Origin: an uncultured Bacteroidales bacterium
GTDB lineage: Bacteria > Bacteroidota > Bacteroidia > Bacteroidales > F082
NCBI GenBank assembly: GCA_900318265.1
Contig: ONKA01000027.1
Location: 1 to 62,643 of the forward strand
Direction of reading: 5' to 3'
DNA length: 62,643 bases
The translations under genes and the position numbers were made by a program. Position 1 is the first letter of the stretch. Each line of letters opens with the position of its first letter. Shown here one piece after another: positions 1-10,148 of this stretch. The notes beneath the pieces are model-generated. The model saw nothing but the letters and a program-made list of their open reading frames with translations, made no database searches and had not been told where the DNA came from.

Positions 1-440
1 AAAGTGGCCACGTTGCGGTTGCTGACCACCGTGCATTCGTATTCCTTCACGTTCAGAATTGACTGCGGCACCACGATTTTCAGGTTTTCCTTCACCTTCA
101 CCTGGCATCCCAAGCGCCAGTGGTCCTGAATCTGCTTGCGGGTGAAGAATCCTACTTCGGTGGGCAAAATCGTTCCGCCGCCTTCCACCACACGGCATTT
201 GCACTGGCCGCACGAGCCTTTGCCACCACAGGCAGAAGGCAGATACACTTTCTGTTCGGCTAGCGTGGCAATCAACGTGTTGCCCGTCGGGACGGTCAGC
301 ACTTTGTCGTCGTTAATGGTGATTTTCACCTCACCTTTAGGCATGAGTTTGTTGCGCACCCATCGCAATAGGGCAACAAGTAGCAAGACGATGCCTAAAA
401 AAACAATAATGCTTAGTAATATATTGGTTGTAAAATCCAT
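1..440 (-). CDS. nqrF: Na+-translocating NADH:quinone reductase subunit F (5' part; continues beyond window)
   Basis: NqrF is the NADH-oxidising, FAD- and 2Fe-2S-carrying entry subunit of the Na+-NQR complex in the inner membrane. The 146 codons visible show one N-terminal membrane helix (about residues 6-26) followed by a plant-type ferredoxin domain. Its cluster ligands are Cys71, Cys77 and Cys80 in the ACGGKGSCGQCKC motif, with the fourth at Cys112. The FAD/NADH-binding domain lies outside the window, so the gene is cut by the window edge and not broken. It is the last gene of the nqr operon and starts four bases after the nqrE stop. Confidence 0.95.
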   Translation of the reverse strand, partial: MDFTTNILLSIIVFLGIVLLLVALLRWVRNKLMPKGEVKITINDDKVLTVPTGNTLIATLAEQKVYLPSACGGKGSCGQCKCRVVEGGGTILPTEVGFFTRKQIQDHWRLGCQVKVKENLKIVVPQSILNVKEYECTVVSNRNVAT

Positions 441-444
441 AACA

Positions 445-1029
445 TCAAATTTTTATACCCATGAAGGCCATGAAAGCGATACCCATCAAGCCAGTGATGA
501 TAAATGAGATGCCAACACCTTGCAGACCTTTGGGAACTTTGGAATAGCGCAGTTTCTCGCGGATGGCGGCGATGGCCACAATGGCCAGCAGCCAGCCAAT
601 GCCTGAGCCAAGACCGAACACAGCGGCCTCACCCACATTGCTGAAGTTGCGCTCCTGCATGAAGAGCGAGCAACCCAGGATGGCACAGTTCACCGCAATC
701 AGCGGAAGGAAAATGCCCAAGGCGGAATAGAGCGACGGTGTGAAGGTCTCAATCACCATCTCCAGAATCTGTACGATGGCAGCGATGATGGCAATAAAGA
801 GGATATAGGTCAGGAAGCTCAGATCGACAGAAGCCAATTTGGGGCTGATCCATGATAAAGCACCAGGCAGAAGTAGATATTTGTTGATCAGATAGTTGAC
901 TGGAACGGTAACGACCAACACGAAAGTCACGGCCAAACCCAAACCAGCACTGGTCTTGACGGTCTTCGACACGGCAAGATAAGAGCACATGCCCAGGGTT
1001 ACGGGTACGCTGAATCCAAATGATGACAC
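445..1029 (-). CDS. nqrE: Na+-NQR subunit E, N-terminus replaced by an apparent deletion
   Basis: NqrE is a six-helix membrane subunit of Na+-NQR, paralogous to NqrD. From the motif [15 protein letters not shown] to the C-terminus the protein matches the family along its whole length. Family members carry about 22 residues before this motif (a start like MEHxISLxVRxxFxxN). Here those are missing, and the open frame upstream (from a GTG at 1029) only reads nqrD DNA in the wrong register ([10 protein letters not shown]). The first ATG of true NqrE sequence lies inside the first membrane segment. Either the gene is damaged or the assembly has lost about 0.1 kb. The frame overlaps the nqrD frame by 281 bp, which is not natural for this operon. 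Confidence 0.8.
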   Translation of the reverse strand: MSSFGFSVPVTLGMCSYLAVSKTVKTSAGLGLAVTFVLVVTVPVNYLINKYLLLPGALSWISPKLASVDLSFLTYILFIAIIAAIVQILEMVIETFTPSLYSALGIFLPLIAVNCAILGCSLFMQERNFSNVGEAAVFGLGSGIGWLLAIVAIAAIREKLRYSKVPKGLQGVGISFIITGLMGIAFMAFMGIKI

Positions 1030-1594
1030 CTACCACAATCAGTGCCATGGGAGGCAATATCATTAAACCATTATTTTGGTAGCCAGCTTCATAAAATGAT
1101 TGGGGTATAATTTGGTAGCCTAAAAGCGTTCCTGACCCAAACAATTCACGGAAGAAGGCTACGATGACAAGTATCAAACTGTAACCCAAGCCGTTGCCCA
1201 AGCCGTCCAAGAACGACTCCCCAGGTCCATGCGACAAGGCAAAAGCCTCCAAGCGCCCCATGATAATGCAGTTGGTGATGATAAGTCCCACATAAACAGA
1301 TAGTTGTTTGCTTACATCGTAGGCAAAGGCCTTCAGGAATTGGTCAATCAAGATGACCAAAGTGGCCACAACAACAAGTTGCACGATGATACGGATACGG
1401 TTGGGGATGCCCTTTCGTAGCAGCGAGATGATGAAATTCGACAACGCCGTCACGACCGTCACCGAAAGACCCATTACCAAGGCAGGCTTGAGTTGGGCGG
1501 TCACGGCAAGGCAAGAGCAGATACCCAGCACCAATACGGTGACGGGATTAGTCTTGCGCAGAGGTTCTATAATGAGTTTCTTCAAGTTAGCCAT
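749..1594 (-). CDS. nqrD: Na+-NQR subunit D, C-terminus run into nqrE out of frame
   Basis: Residues 1 to about 202 are a full NqrD membrane subunit, from [20 protein letters not shown] through [13 protein letters not shown], close to the normal C-terminus (family about 205-210 residues). After that point, near position 995, the frame enters nqrE DNA in the wrong register and continues for about 80 meaningless residues ([16 protein letters not shown] onwards) to a stop at 749. The usual stop codon, the intergenic gap and the first codons of nqrE are absent. The start ATG lies two bases after the nqrC stop. The intact part should fold like other NqrD proteins, but the long hydrophilic tail would be foreign to the complex. 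Confidence 0.85.
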   Translation of the reverse strand: MANLKKLIIEPLRKTNPVTVLVLGICSCLAVTAQLKPALVMGLSVTVVTALSNFIISLLRKGIPNRIRIIVQLVVVATLVILIDQFLKAFAYDVSKQLSVYVGLIITNCIIMGRLEAFALSHGPGESFLDGLGNGLGYSLILVIVAFFRELFGSGTLLGYQIIPQSFYEAGYQNNGLMILPPMALIVVGVIIWIQRTRNPGHVLLSCRVEDRQDQCWFGFGRDFRVGRYRSSQLSDQQISTSAWCFIMDQPQIGFCRSELPDLYPLYCHHRCHRTDSGDGD

Positions 1595-1596
1595 AG

Positions 1597-2214
1597 TTAT
1601 TCTCCTCTCTCTGCTATTCTGCTTAAATATGCCGAATATTTCTCCAAAGTATTGTCAATCATTTCTTTAACTCCATTCGAAGTCTTGGTTGCTCCAGTGA
1701 TGGCATCGAATTCAACAGGGACCACATTGCCGTTGTTCATGATTTGCTTGCCGGCAAATTGGCCTTGGAACTTTTTGGTCGTAATCTCTCCGCCCAAGCC
1801 TGGTGTTTCCGATTTGTGTCCAAAGGTTGTACCCACAACAGTTTTACCATCAGCGGCAATGGCAAGGTAGCCCCAAATGGGACCCCAAAGGCCGTTACCC
1901 TGCATGGGGATGACGCTGGTCTGACGATCGATGACAAACACGGGCAAACCTGCATCGCTTTCAGTGGGATTACCATTCTCGTCCAATAGGAATTCCGATG
2001 TGCAGTGTTTCTCGAACATCAACGCCGCGTTTTTGGCGTTGACGCCGGGAATGCCCGCCGCTGTAAGGATGTTGATGCGTTTCTCGTTCTTCTTGTTGCG
2101 GTCTTGGAAGGGCTGTAACCACAAGGCCGTCACCGTGAGCAGTACCGCCACAATGATGATTAAAATACTGGCGTACAAGAAAATATAACGATTGCTATTG
2201 ACATCTTTCTTCAT
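1597..2214 (-). CDS. nqrC: Na+-NQR subunit C
   Basis: NqrC carries a covalent FMN in the electron path of Na+-NQR. The 205-residue protein has one N-terminal membrane helix (about residues 10-33) and a periplasmic domain. The flavin attachment motif is seen as DAITGATKTS, with Thr176 as the expected phosphoester-linked residue. The family consensus is SGAT, and here the first position is Thr. Its ATG overlaps the nqrB stop codon by four bases (ATGA), which indicates translational coupling. Confidence 0.95.
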   Translation of the reverse strand: MKKDVNSNRYIFLYASILIIIVAVLLTVTALWLQPFQDRNKKNEKRINILTAAGIPGVNAKNAALMFEKHCTSEFLLDENGNPTESDAGLPVFVIDRQTSVIPMQGNGLWGPIWGYLAIAADGKTVVGTTFGHKSETPGLGGEITTKKFQGQFAGKQIMNNGNVVPVEFDAITGATKTSNGVKEMIDNTLEKYSAYLSRIAERGE

Positions 2215-3397
2215 GACTTAATGGATTTTGAGAGTTTAAGAGCACGATGTTGGCGCATTTTGATGTTCCTGGCCACCACGCAGTGGTCGATGAGCGGGGC
2301 GAAGCAGTTCATGAGCAGGATGCTGAGCATCATACCCTCGGGATAGGCCGGGTTGATGACACGGAGCATCACGGCGAAAATGCCAATGAGCAGGCCATAG
2401 ATCCACTTGCCCGTGTTGGTCTGAGCCGCCGTAACAGGGTCAGTGGCCATAAAGACCGCACCGAACATGAAACCGCCCATCAGGTAATGGTAGTAGAACG
2501 GCACTTGCATATATTCGTTGGCGCCAATGGCATTGAATAACAAGCCCATGAGACCACCACCAAGGACGACAGAGAGCATGACACGCCAACTGGCTATCCC
2601 TGTGAACAACAACAAAATGGCGCCCAACAAAATGGCTATCACAGATGTCTCACAGGTAGACCCTGGAATGGTTCCGATGAACATATCCAAGGCGGAAGCC
2701 GAAGGATGCACGCCAGCGGCAAGTTCAGCTAAAGGCGTGGCGCTCGTGATGGCATCGGTGCCCCAGAGGTCGGCGGCAATCCATACATTGTCGCCCGACA
2801 TTCGAGTGGGATAAGCGAAGAAGAGGAAGGCACGTGCCACCAAGGCGGGGTTGAGGAAATTCATGCCCGTGCCGCCGAAGACCTCCTTGCCGATGATGAC
2901 GGCAAAGGCCACTGCCAAAGCGAGTTGCCACAAAGGCGTAGTGACCGGCACAATCATCGGGATGATGAAACCTGTGACCAAAAAGCCTTCGTTCACCTCA
3001 TGGTGACGTATCTGCGCGAAAGTGAATTCGATGCCCAAACCGACAATATACGACACTGCCAACATGGGCAGCATTCTCAAGAAGCCGAACCAAAGACAAT
3101 ACCACCAACTGGCCACTGTGCCCAACTCGTATGGCCAGTCCGTGGCGTGGAGCGAAGTCTGGTAGCCGATGTTCCACATGCCGAAGAGCATGGCAGGAAC
3201 GAGGGCGATGACAACCATGATCATGGCGCGTTTCAAATCGATGGCGTCACGAACGTGGCTGCCGCGCTTGGTGACCCGATTGGGTGTGAAGGCAAAGGTT
3301 TCAAAAGCCTCAAAAGTGCTTTGAAGCCATGCGAATCTCCCGCCCTCCACAAAGTTCGGCTTGATTTTGTCAACAAAACGACGTAGGTTATTGAACA

Positions 3398-3398
<1 letters not shown>
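2211..3398 (-). CDS. nqrB: Na+-NQR subunit B
   Basis: NqrB is the large membrane subunit that binds a covalent FMN and riboflavin and takes part in Na+ translocation. The protein (395 residues from this start) contains about ten membrane helices. The second flavin attachment motif of the complex is visible as AITSATPLAEL. I chose the ATG at 3398 because it begins MFNNLRRFVDKIKPN, is preceded by a strong ribosome binding site (AGGAGGG), and overlaps the nqrA stop codon as TAATG. A longer open frame upstream only reads nqrA DNA. Confidence 0.95.
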
Positions 3399-4837
<1,439 letters not shown>

Positions 4838-4838
4838 T

Positions 4839-5144
4839 TTATTTGAGGTTAAGCAAGGGATAGATCTGCTTCACAAAAAGATCCTCGGCATTCTCCTTGG
4901 TAACATGATGCAGAAGAAAACCGTCGTCACATAGCGTCATACTCGGCATCTCCTGGCTCATCATGGATCCAGTCTCGCACTTAACATTCACGCCGTTGAT
5001 GCACTCGTTGAAGCAAAAACTAGCTTTCAATTCAATCAAGTCTTCGACATCGTATTTCTTCAACAAACTCTTGAATTCCTGAATCACGTCGTAAGAACCA
5101 TTGAGGTGACACGAACTTCCAGTACAAATCTTTATTATCATCAT
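4839..5144 (-). CDS. Thioredoxin-fold 2Fe-2S ferredoxin (NuoE/HndA-like), first gene of the nqr operon
   Basis: This 101-residue protein has the cysteine pattern of thioredoxin-like 2Fe-2S ferredoxins: CTGSSCHLNGS near the start, then CFNEC about 40 residues on, with a further Cys in the same stretch. It resembles the NuoE/HndA electron-transfer module without the rest of those proteins. It lies one base upstream of nqrA and shares its promoter, so it probably delivers or buffers electrons for Na+-NQR or matures with it. That role is inference. Two adjacent ATG codons (5144 and 5141) can start it. Confidence 0.85.
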   Translation of the reverse strand: MMIIKICTGSSCHLNGSYDVIQEFKSLLKKYDVEDLIELKASFCFNECINGVNVKCETGSMMSQEMPSMTLCDDGFLLHHVTKENAEDLFVKQIYPLLNLK

Positions 5145-5268
5145 TACTTTGATTTATATATTATACCTTGTCTTTATTGGCATTTCCATAGCAGTTTCAT
5201 ACCTTATTATAATATCATGCTACTTGTTCACCTATTCGATATGTTTTTATCGTATCTGTATCTCGCTG

Positions 5269-5276
5269 CAAAATTA
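5269..5276 (-). promoter_or_regulatory. Promoter -7 box of the ferredoxin-nqr operon
   Basis: TAATTTTG followed by C on the minus strand fits the Bacteroidetes TAnnTTTG box. It lies about 125 bp before the first gene. No convincing -33 TTTG was found. Confidence 0.5.
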
Positions 5277-5431
5277 CGACATTTATTTTGATTTCCGCGA
5301 AAAAAAAGAAAAAAAATTCAAAATTGTGATTTTAGTCATGTTTTAACTTCATGTATCATTTATAATTATTTATATTCCAATTGATTAAACTATATTTCGA
5401 AGAATAGTTTGGAAATATTTCATTTTTTTTG

Positions 5432-5461
5432 TTTGAAGTATATGATTTCTTTGTACTTTTG
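5432..5461 (+). promoter_or_regulatory. Promoter of aspA (-33 and -7 boxes)
   Basis: TTTG at 5432-5435 and TACTTTTG at 5454-5461 are separated by 18 bp, close to the 19-21 bp spacing usual in Bacteroides. The 5145-5533 spacer is AT-rich, holds this promoter and the divergent nqr promoter, and shows no other gene. Confidence 0.65.
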
Positions 5462-5533
5462 CAAACGATAAAAATGTATCGAATAAAAGATAGAAATTAT
5501 TATAATTAATTGAAAATCAAAACATTTGAAGCT

Positions 5534-6955
5534 ATGACAGCCAAGACAACAAGTAAATTCCGCACCGAGAGCGACCTTCTCGGAAGCAAAGAAGTGCCAG
5601 AAGAGGCCCTCTACGGCGTACAGACAACACGCGCCATTGAAAACTTCCATATCAGTGGCAATCTGATGGTCAGTTACCCCAATTTCATAAAAGGTATGGC
5701 CATCACGAAGAAAGCCGCAGCACTTGCCAACTATGAAGTGGGCATGATCACGGTCCAACAAGCCAACGCTATCTGCCAGGCTTGCGATGAACTGATTGCC
5801 GGACAGCACCACGACCAATTCCCGATCGACATGATCCAAGGGGGTGCCGGTACCTCAACCAATATGTGCGCCAACGAGGTGATTGCCAACCGCGCCCTTG
5901 AAATCATGGGGTACAAACGCGGACAATACGAGTTCTGCTCACCCAACGATGTGGTGAACGCCTCTCAATCCACCAACGACGCTTATCCTTGCGCCATCCA
6001 CATGGCCATGTTCCTTGAACATGAGGAGTTCCTCCCCCATCTGACCCAGATGATCGACGCCTTGGAGAAGAAAGCCAAAGAGTTTGCCGAAGTCATCAAG
6101 ATGGGCCGCACCCAATTGCAGGATGCTGTTCCCATGACTTTGGGACAGACATTCAGCGGCTTTGCCGCTTCGCTCCGTGGCGAACTGCGCACTTTGAACA
6201 GCGCCGCCCGCGAGTTCCTCACTGTCAACATGGGTGCCACCGCCATCGGTACGGGCATCTGCTCCAAGCCAGGTTATAGCATGGCTTGCATCAAGGCCTT
6301 GCGCGAGATTACGGGATGGAGCATCCATTTGGCCGACAACCTCATTGAAGCCACCAGTGCGACGAGCTGCATGATCCAATACAGCGCAGCTATGAAGCGC
6401 CTCTGCATCAAGATCAATAAGATGTGCAACGACCTCCGCCTGATGAGTTCCGGCCCTCGCTGCGGCTTCAACGAGATCCACCTGCCTGAACGCCAACCCG
6501 GTTCTTCCATCATGCCTGGTAAGGTCAACCCGGTCATCCCCGAAGTGATGAACCAAGTGTGCTATAAGGTGATCGGCAACGACATGACCATCACCTTCGC
6601 CTCCGACAACGGTCAGCTCGAACTGAACGTGATGGAACCCGTCATCGCTTACAGCCTCTTCGAGTCCATCCACCTGCTCGCCAACGGCCTTGACACCCTG
6701 CGCAAGTACTGCATCGAAGGCATCGTTGCCAACGTAGAGCGTTGCCGCCAACTGGTTGAAGGCAGCATCGGCATCGTCACCATGCTCAACCCCATCATAG
6801 GTTACAAGCAATCCACCAAGATTGCCAAGGAAGCCAGCGAAACCGGTCGCGGCGTCTACGAACTGGTCCTCGAGCACAACCTGCTCACCAAGGAACAACT
6901 CGACAAGATTCTCCGTCCCGAGAACATGCTCAAGCCCATCGACATTAAACTGTAG
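5534..6955 (+). CDS. aspA: Aspartate ammonia-lyase
   Basis: This enzyme of the fumarase/aspartase superfamily converts L-aspartate to fumarate and ammonia, feeding fumarate respiration. The signature loop GSSIMPGKVNP with its catalytic Ser is at about residue 322. The conserved segments GAGTSTNMCANEV and MGRTQLQDAVP are also present, and the length (473 residues) matches aspartases. I prefer aspartase over fumarase on overall sequence character. The ATG at 5534 starts the family-like N-terminus; an in-frame TTG at 5510 is possible but less likely. It is monocistronic, with its own promoter and terminator. Confidence 0.9.
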   Translation: MTAKTTSKFRTESDLLGSKEVPEEALYGVQTTRAIENFHISGNLMVSYPNFIKGMAITKKAAALANYEVGMITVQQANAICQACDELIAGQHHDQFPIDMIQGGAGTSTNMCANEVIANRALEIMGYKRGQYEFCSPNDVVNASQSTNDAYPCAIHMAMFLEHEEFLPHLTQMIDALEKKAKEFAEVIKMGRTQLQDAVPMTLGQTFSGFAASLRGELRTLNSAAREFLTVNMGATAIGTGICSKPGYSMACIKALREITGWSIHLADNLIEATSATSCMIQYSAAMKRLCIKINKMCNDLRLMSSGPRCGFNEIHLPERQPGSSIMPGKVNPVIPEVMNQVCYKVIGNDMTITFASDNGQLELNVMEPVIAYSLFESIHLLANGLDTLRKYCIEGIVANVERCRQLVEGSIGIVTMLNPIIGYKQSTKIAKEASETGRGVYELVLEHNLLTKEQLDKILRPENMLKPIDIKL

Positions 6956-6977
6956 ATAAAAATAGAAGAATTGCTTC

Positions 6978-7018
6978 AAATAACGGTGTCGCTTTATGCG
7001 GTGCCGTTATTTGTTTTT
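6978..7018 (+). terminator. Intrinsic terminator of aspA
   Basis: A 15-bp stem (AAATAACGG on the left arm, CCGTTATTT on the right, with G-U pairs in the upper part) and a short loop are followed by a T-rich run ending TTTTT. Confidence 0.85.
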
Positions 7019-7037
7019 CGCTTTATAAAATAATTCA

Positions 7038-7045
7038 TAAATTTG
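7038..7045 (+). promoter_or_regulatory. Promoter -7 box of the flavin reductase gene
   Basis: TAAATTTG followed by C fits TAnnTTTG. It lies 123 bp upstream of the start codon, with the heptamer repeat between them. Confidence 0.5.
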
Positions 7046-7132
7046 CAGTCCAATAGTAACGAGACATAAGCTTTTAAAAGATAAACAATGGAAGTATAGG
7101 AATTGATTCGAAAAATATCAAATTCTATTATC

Positions 7133-7166
7133 AACTGTCAATTATCAATTATCAATTATCAATTTA
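7133..7166. repeat. Tandem heptamer repeat in the leader of the flavin reductase gene
   Basis: CAACTGTC followed by repeated AATTATC units forms about four and a half 7-mers ending three bases before the start codon. The phase and pattern match the AACTCTC repeats seen inside nqrA and the CMD-cupin gene. Confidence 0.75.
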
Positions 7167-7168
7167 TT

Positions 7169-7732
7169 ATGAAACAACCCATTAAAGTAACAGAAGCCAT
7201 TTTCCCGATGCCCGTTTTGCTCGTGGCTACCTACAACGAAGACGGCACTATTGACGTGATGAACGCCGCTTGGGGCACCATGCTCGACCGCGACCGCGTG
7301 GCCCTCAACCTGACCGAGACCCACAAAACCGTGGAAAACATCAAGCAACGCAAGGGCTTTGTCGTCCATATCGCCGACACTGCCCACGTGGTGGAAGCCG
7401 ACTATTTCGGCGTTGTGTCAGGCAAGACCGAGAAGGACAAATTTGCCAAGAGCGGTCTCACCGCGACCAAATCCTCATTGGTGGACGCTCCCATCATCAA
7501 CGAGCTGCCTATCGCCATGGAGTGCGAGTTCATCGAATACCAAAGCGATGACACAGGCCTTGGCGTCATCGGCAAGGTGCTGCAGACCTCCGTCGAGGCC
7601 GACAAGATGAAAGACGGTAAAGTGGACGTGGAAGCCCTGCAAGCCATCACTTTCGACCCCTACACGCACGGCTATTATCAAGTCTCGAAGCGCGTCGGCG
7701 AGGCCTTCAAGGATGGATTGAAACTGAAATAG
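7169..7732 (+). CDS. Flavin reductase family protein (flavoredoxin-like)
   Basis: A 187-residue FMN-binding split-barrel protein of the DIM6/NtaB flavin reductase family. The N-terminal strand PMPVLLVATYNEDGTIDVMNAAW and the later NIKQRKGFVVHIAD and SGKTEKDKF segments are typical of the family. I chose the ATG at 7169 because homology begins there; the open frame upstream only translates the heptamer repeat. It probably reduces or carries FMN for an unknown partner. The downstream amidohydrolase starts 31 bp later and may be co-transcribed. Confidence 0.85.
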   Translation: MKQPIKVTEAIFPMPVLLVATYNEDGTIDVMNAAWGTMLDRDRVALNLTETHKTVENIKQRKGFVVHIADTAHVVEADYFGVVSGKTEKDKFAKSGLTATKSSLVDAPIINELPIAMECEFIEYQSDDTGLGVIGKVLQTSVEADKMKDGKVDVEALQAITFDPYTHGYYQVSKRVGEAFKDGLKLK

Positions 7733-7763
7733 TCATCAGTCAGCAACCAAGTCAAGCAACACC

Positions 7764-9083
7764 ATGCGTAAAATCCTGATTGTTTTAGCCTTTATGATCC
7801 TTTCAGCATTGCCATCCTTGGCACAGATCGACCTCCACAGCCACGCCATCACGAAAGATTACCTGGACTACATCAAGGCCAACGGTGCAGAGATGGACGA
7901 AGGTTTCCCTATCCCCGCTTGGGATGCGGAACAACATATTGCTTTTATGGACAAGGCTGACATTCAGACCGCTGTACTAACCATGCCCGCACCGCAGCCT
8001 TGGTTTGGCGACGCCGAGGCTTCGGCAGCGGTTTGCCGTAGCTACAATGAGGAGTGCGCCGCACTCAAGGCACGCTATCCCGGACGCTTCATGTTTTGTG
8101 CCGCTCTGCCTTTACACGATGTGCCACAGGCATTGGAAGAGGCTCGCTATGCCTTGGAGGTCTTGGGAGCCGATGGCATCAAATTAGCCACCAACAGTTA
8201 CGGACAATACCTCGGTGACCCTGCCTTGGACACGCTGATGGCCTATCTCGACCAACAGAATGCCATCGTCATCCTGCATCCACACAAACCCTCGGCGGTC
8301 AATGCGCAACTGATTGCCGATGTGCCGTTGGCCAGTTATGAATACTTGGCCGAAACTACGCGCACGGTGCTCAACATGGTAGCACACGATGTATTGGTGC
8401 GCTATCCACATTTGAAAGTTGTGGTGCCACATTGCGGTTCGTTCCTGCCCAATGCTTTGCCCCGTTTCCGCTCCCTCCTGCCCGTGATGGTGAAACAAGG
8501 CATGATGCAACTCGTTGATGTAGATGCCAACCTTTCACATCTCTATTACGACCTTGCTGGCGCTCCGACCGACGAAGTCCTCGATGCCCTTCTGACCATC
8601 ACCACGCCCGACCACATCCTCTATGGCAGCGACTATCCGTATGTGGCCGAGCCAGTACTTATCAGTGGAAAGCAAGCTTTGGAAAGCCGTCTCGCCTCGC
8701 ACGGATTGAATCCCAAAGATGTCTTCACCGACAACGCCCGACGTTTATTTGGGGAGAACCTGCCATTGCGACAATATGGAGAAAAGATCGTCCGCCTCGC
8801 CGAGATTGAAGTGGTGCCTGAGTTTTTGGAGGAATATATGTCCTTCGCCAAGGAAGTCGGCGAAACTTCAGTGAAGGTGGAGCCCGGCGTGCTGACCCTC
8901 TTCTCGATGCAAACCAAGGAAGACCCTTGCAAGATCTACATCCTTGAAATCTATGCCGACCAAGAGGCCTACCAAAGCCATATCCAGACCGCCCATTTCA
9001 AGAAATACAAGGAAGGCACGGCCCAAATGGTGAAGAGTCTGAAACTGATTGACGTCAACCCGCTGGCGGGGATGGTACGGTGA
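7764..9083 (+). CDS. Exported amidohydrolase (ACMSD-like) fused to an antibiotic-biosynthesis-monooxygenase domain
   Basis: Residues 1-20 form a cleavable signal peptide (ALPSLAQ). Residues about 22-330 are an amidohydrolase-2 TIM barrel with metal-binding motifs DLHSHA, HPHKP, PHCGSF and YGSDYPY, as in ACMSD/decarboxylase-type hydrolases. Residues about 340-439 look like an ABM/dimeric ferredoxin-like domain (starting IVRLAEIEVVPEFLEEY, with the segment YADQEAYQSHIQTAHFKKY). This suggests hydrolysis or decarboxylation of a small aromatic or quinone-like compound in the periplasm. The substrate is unknown, and the fusion is the unusual part. Confidence 0.8.
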   Translation: MRKILIVLAFMILSALPSLAQIDLHSHAITKDYLDYIKANGAEMDEGFPIPAWDAEQHIAFMDKADIQTAVLTMPAPQPWFGDAEASAAVCRSYNEECAALKARYPGRFMFCAALPLHDVPQALEEARYALEVLGADGIKLATNSYGQYLGDPALDTLMAYLDQQNAIVILHPHKPSAVNAQLIADVPLASYEYLAETTRTVLNMVAHDVLVRYPHLKVVVPHCGSFLPNALPRFRSLLPVMVKQGMMQLVDVDANLSHLYYDLAGAPTDEVLDALLTITTPDHILYGSDYPYVAEPVLISGKQALESRLASHGLNPKDVFTDNARRLFGENLPLRQYGEKIVRLAEIEVVPEFLEEYMSFAKEVGETSVKVEPGVLTLFSMQTKEDPCKIYILEIYADQEAYQSHIQTAHFKKYKEGTAQMVKSLKLIDVNPLAGMVR

Positions 9084-9098
9084 ATTGAGGATATTTAC

Positions 9099-9106
9099 TA
9101 TTTTTG
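9099..9106 (+). promoter_or_regulatory. Putative promoter -7 box before the DUF362 gene
   Basis: TATTTTTG followed by C, 22 bp upstream of the start codon. No -33 element at the right distance. Confidence 0.4.
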
Positions 9107-9128
9107 CAACCATATAATAACAAAAACG

Positions 9129-10148
9129 ATGAAGAAAATAGCAATAACCCTTTTGTGTGCTTTGGCCTTTGCCGCCTGCACCAATAACCAACCTGAAGAC
9201 AATAAAAACAACCAAAACAACACGAATATGGAAAACACAGCAAAAGTCTATCTGACTCGCAACATCAGCCCGGAAGCTTTGGTGAACATCTACAAGGCTT
9301 TGGGCGTGGAAGCCAAAGGCCGCGTGGCCGTGAAAATCTCGACCGGCGAGGGCAGCAACCCCAACTATCTGAAGCCCGAACTCATCAAAGACCTTGTGCA
9401 TGAAGTGGACGGCACCATCGTGGAGTGCAACACCGCCTACGGCAACGGCCCTGGCGACGAGAAGGACGAGCGCAACAATTCGGCAGTCCACTGGGATGTC
9501 ATCCGCAGGCACGGTTTCACCGACTACTTCCCTGTCGATATCATGGACGAGTACGACGAAATCCGCATCCCTGTGAAGGACCAGAGGCACATCAAATACG
9601 ACATTGTGGGCGGACATATCGCCAACTACGACTTCATGATTGCCCTCAACCACTTCAAGGGTCACCCGATGGGCGGCTACGGCGGTGCGCTGAAAAACCT
9701 CAGCATCGGCTGTGCCAGCAGCAACGGCAAGGCATACATCCACTCTTCGGGAAAGATGGAGAAACTCGATATGGCCAAGCTTTGGACTCCTGAATACATC
9801 GGCGACCAGGACGGCTTCCTTGAGAGCATGGCGGCAGCAGCCCAAGCAGTGACGAACTACTTTCAAAAGAGACAAGGCATTATCTACATCAGCGTGATGA
9901 ACAACATGAGCATCGACTGCGACTGCGTCGACCATCCCGCCCCCGTGAAGCTTGAAGACTATGGCATCCTTGCCAGCACCGACCCCGTTGCCCTCGACCA
10001 GGCCTGCGTCGACATCATCAACAACCAGCAGGTGACCGCCACCAACGACCCCACCGACCTGCTCAGCCGCATCGACAAGCAACACGGCACCCACACCATC
10101 GAGGGACTGGGAACCAGAAAATACACCATTGTCAGCATTGACAAATAA
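9129..10148 (+). CDS. DUF362 domain lipoprotein
   Basis: The N-terminus is a lipoprotein signal with lipobox AFAAC (Cys17) followed by an Asn-rich linker. The rest is a DUF362 domain with typical motifs KISTGEG, ALNHFKGHPMGGYGGALKNLSIG and ASTDPVALDQACVD. A CDCVDH cluster near the C-terminal third could bind metal or an iron-sulfur centre. DUF362 proteins often accompany ferredoxins, but their reaction is not established. The next gene starts directly after the stop, so the two are translationally coupled. Confidence 0.85.
   Translation: MKKIAITLLCALAFAACTNNQPEDNKNNQNNTNMENTAKVYLTRNISPEALVNIYKALGVEAKGRVAVKISTGEGSNPNYLKPELIKDLVHEVDGTIVECNTAYGNGPGDEKDERNNSAVHWDVIRRHGFTDYFPVDIMDEYDEIRIPVKDQRHIKYDIVGGHIANYDFMIALNHFKGHPMGGYGGALKNLSIGCASSNGKAYIHSSGKMEKLDMAKLWTPEYIGDQDGFLESMAAAAQAVTNYFQKRQGIIYISVMNNMSIDCDCVDHPAPVKLEDYGILASTDPVALDQACVDIINNQQVTATNDPTDLLSRIDKQHGTHTIEGLGTRKYTIVSIDK

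Noticed and set aside
5939-6979. Long open frame (346 codons) antisense to aspA
   Set aside because: It is the mirror of a well-conserved gene, has no family resemblance and no start context; GC-rich codon third positions explain it.
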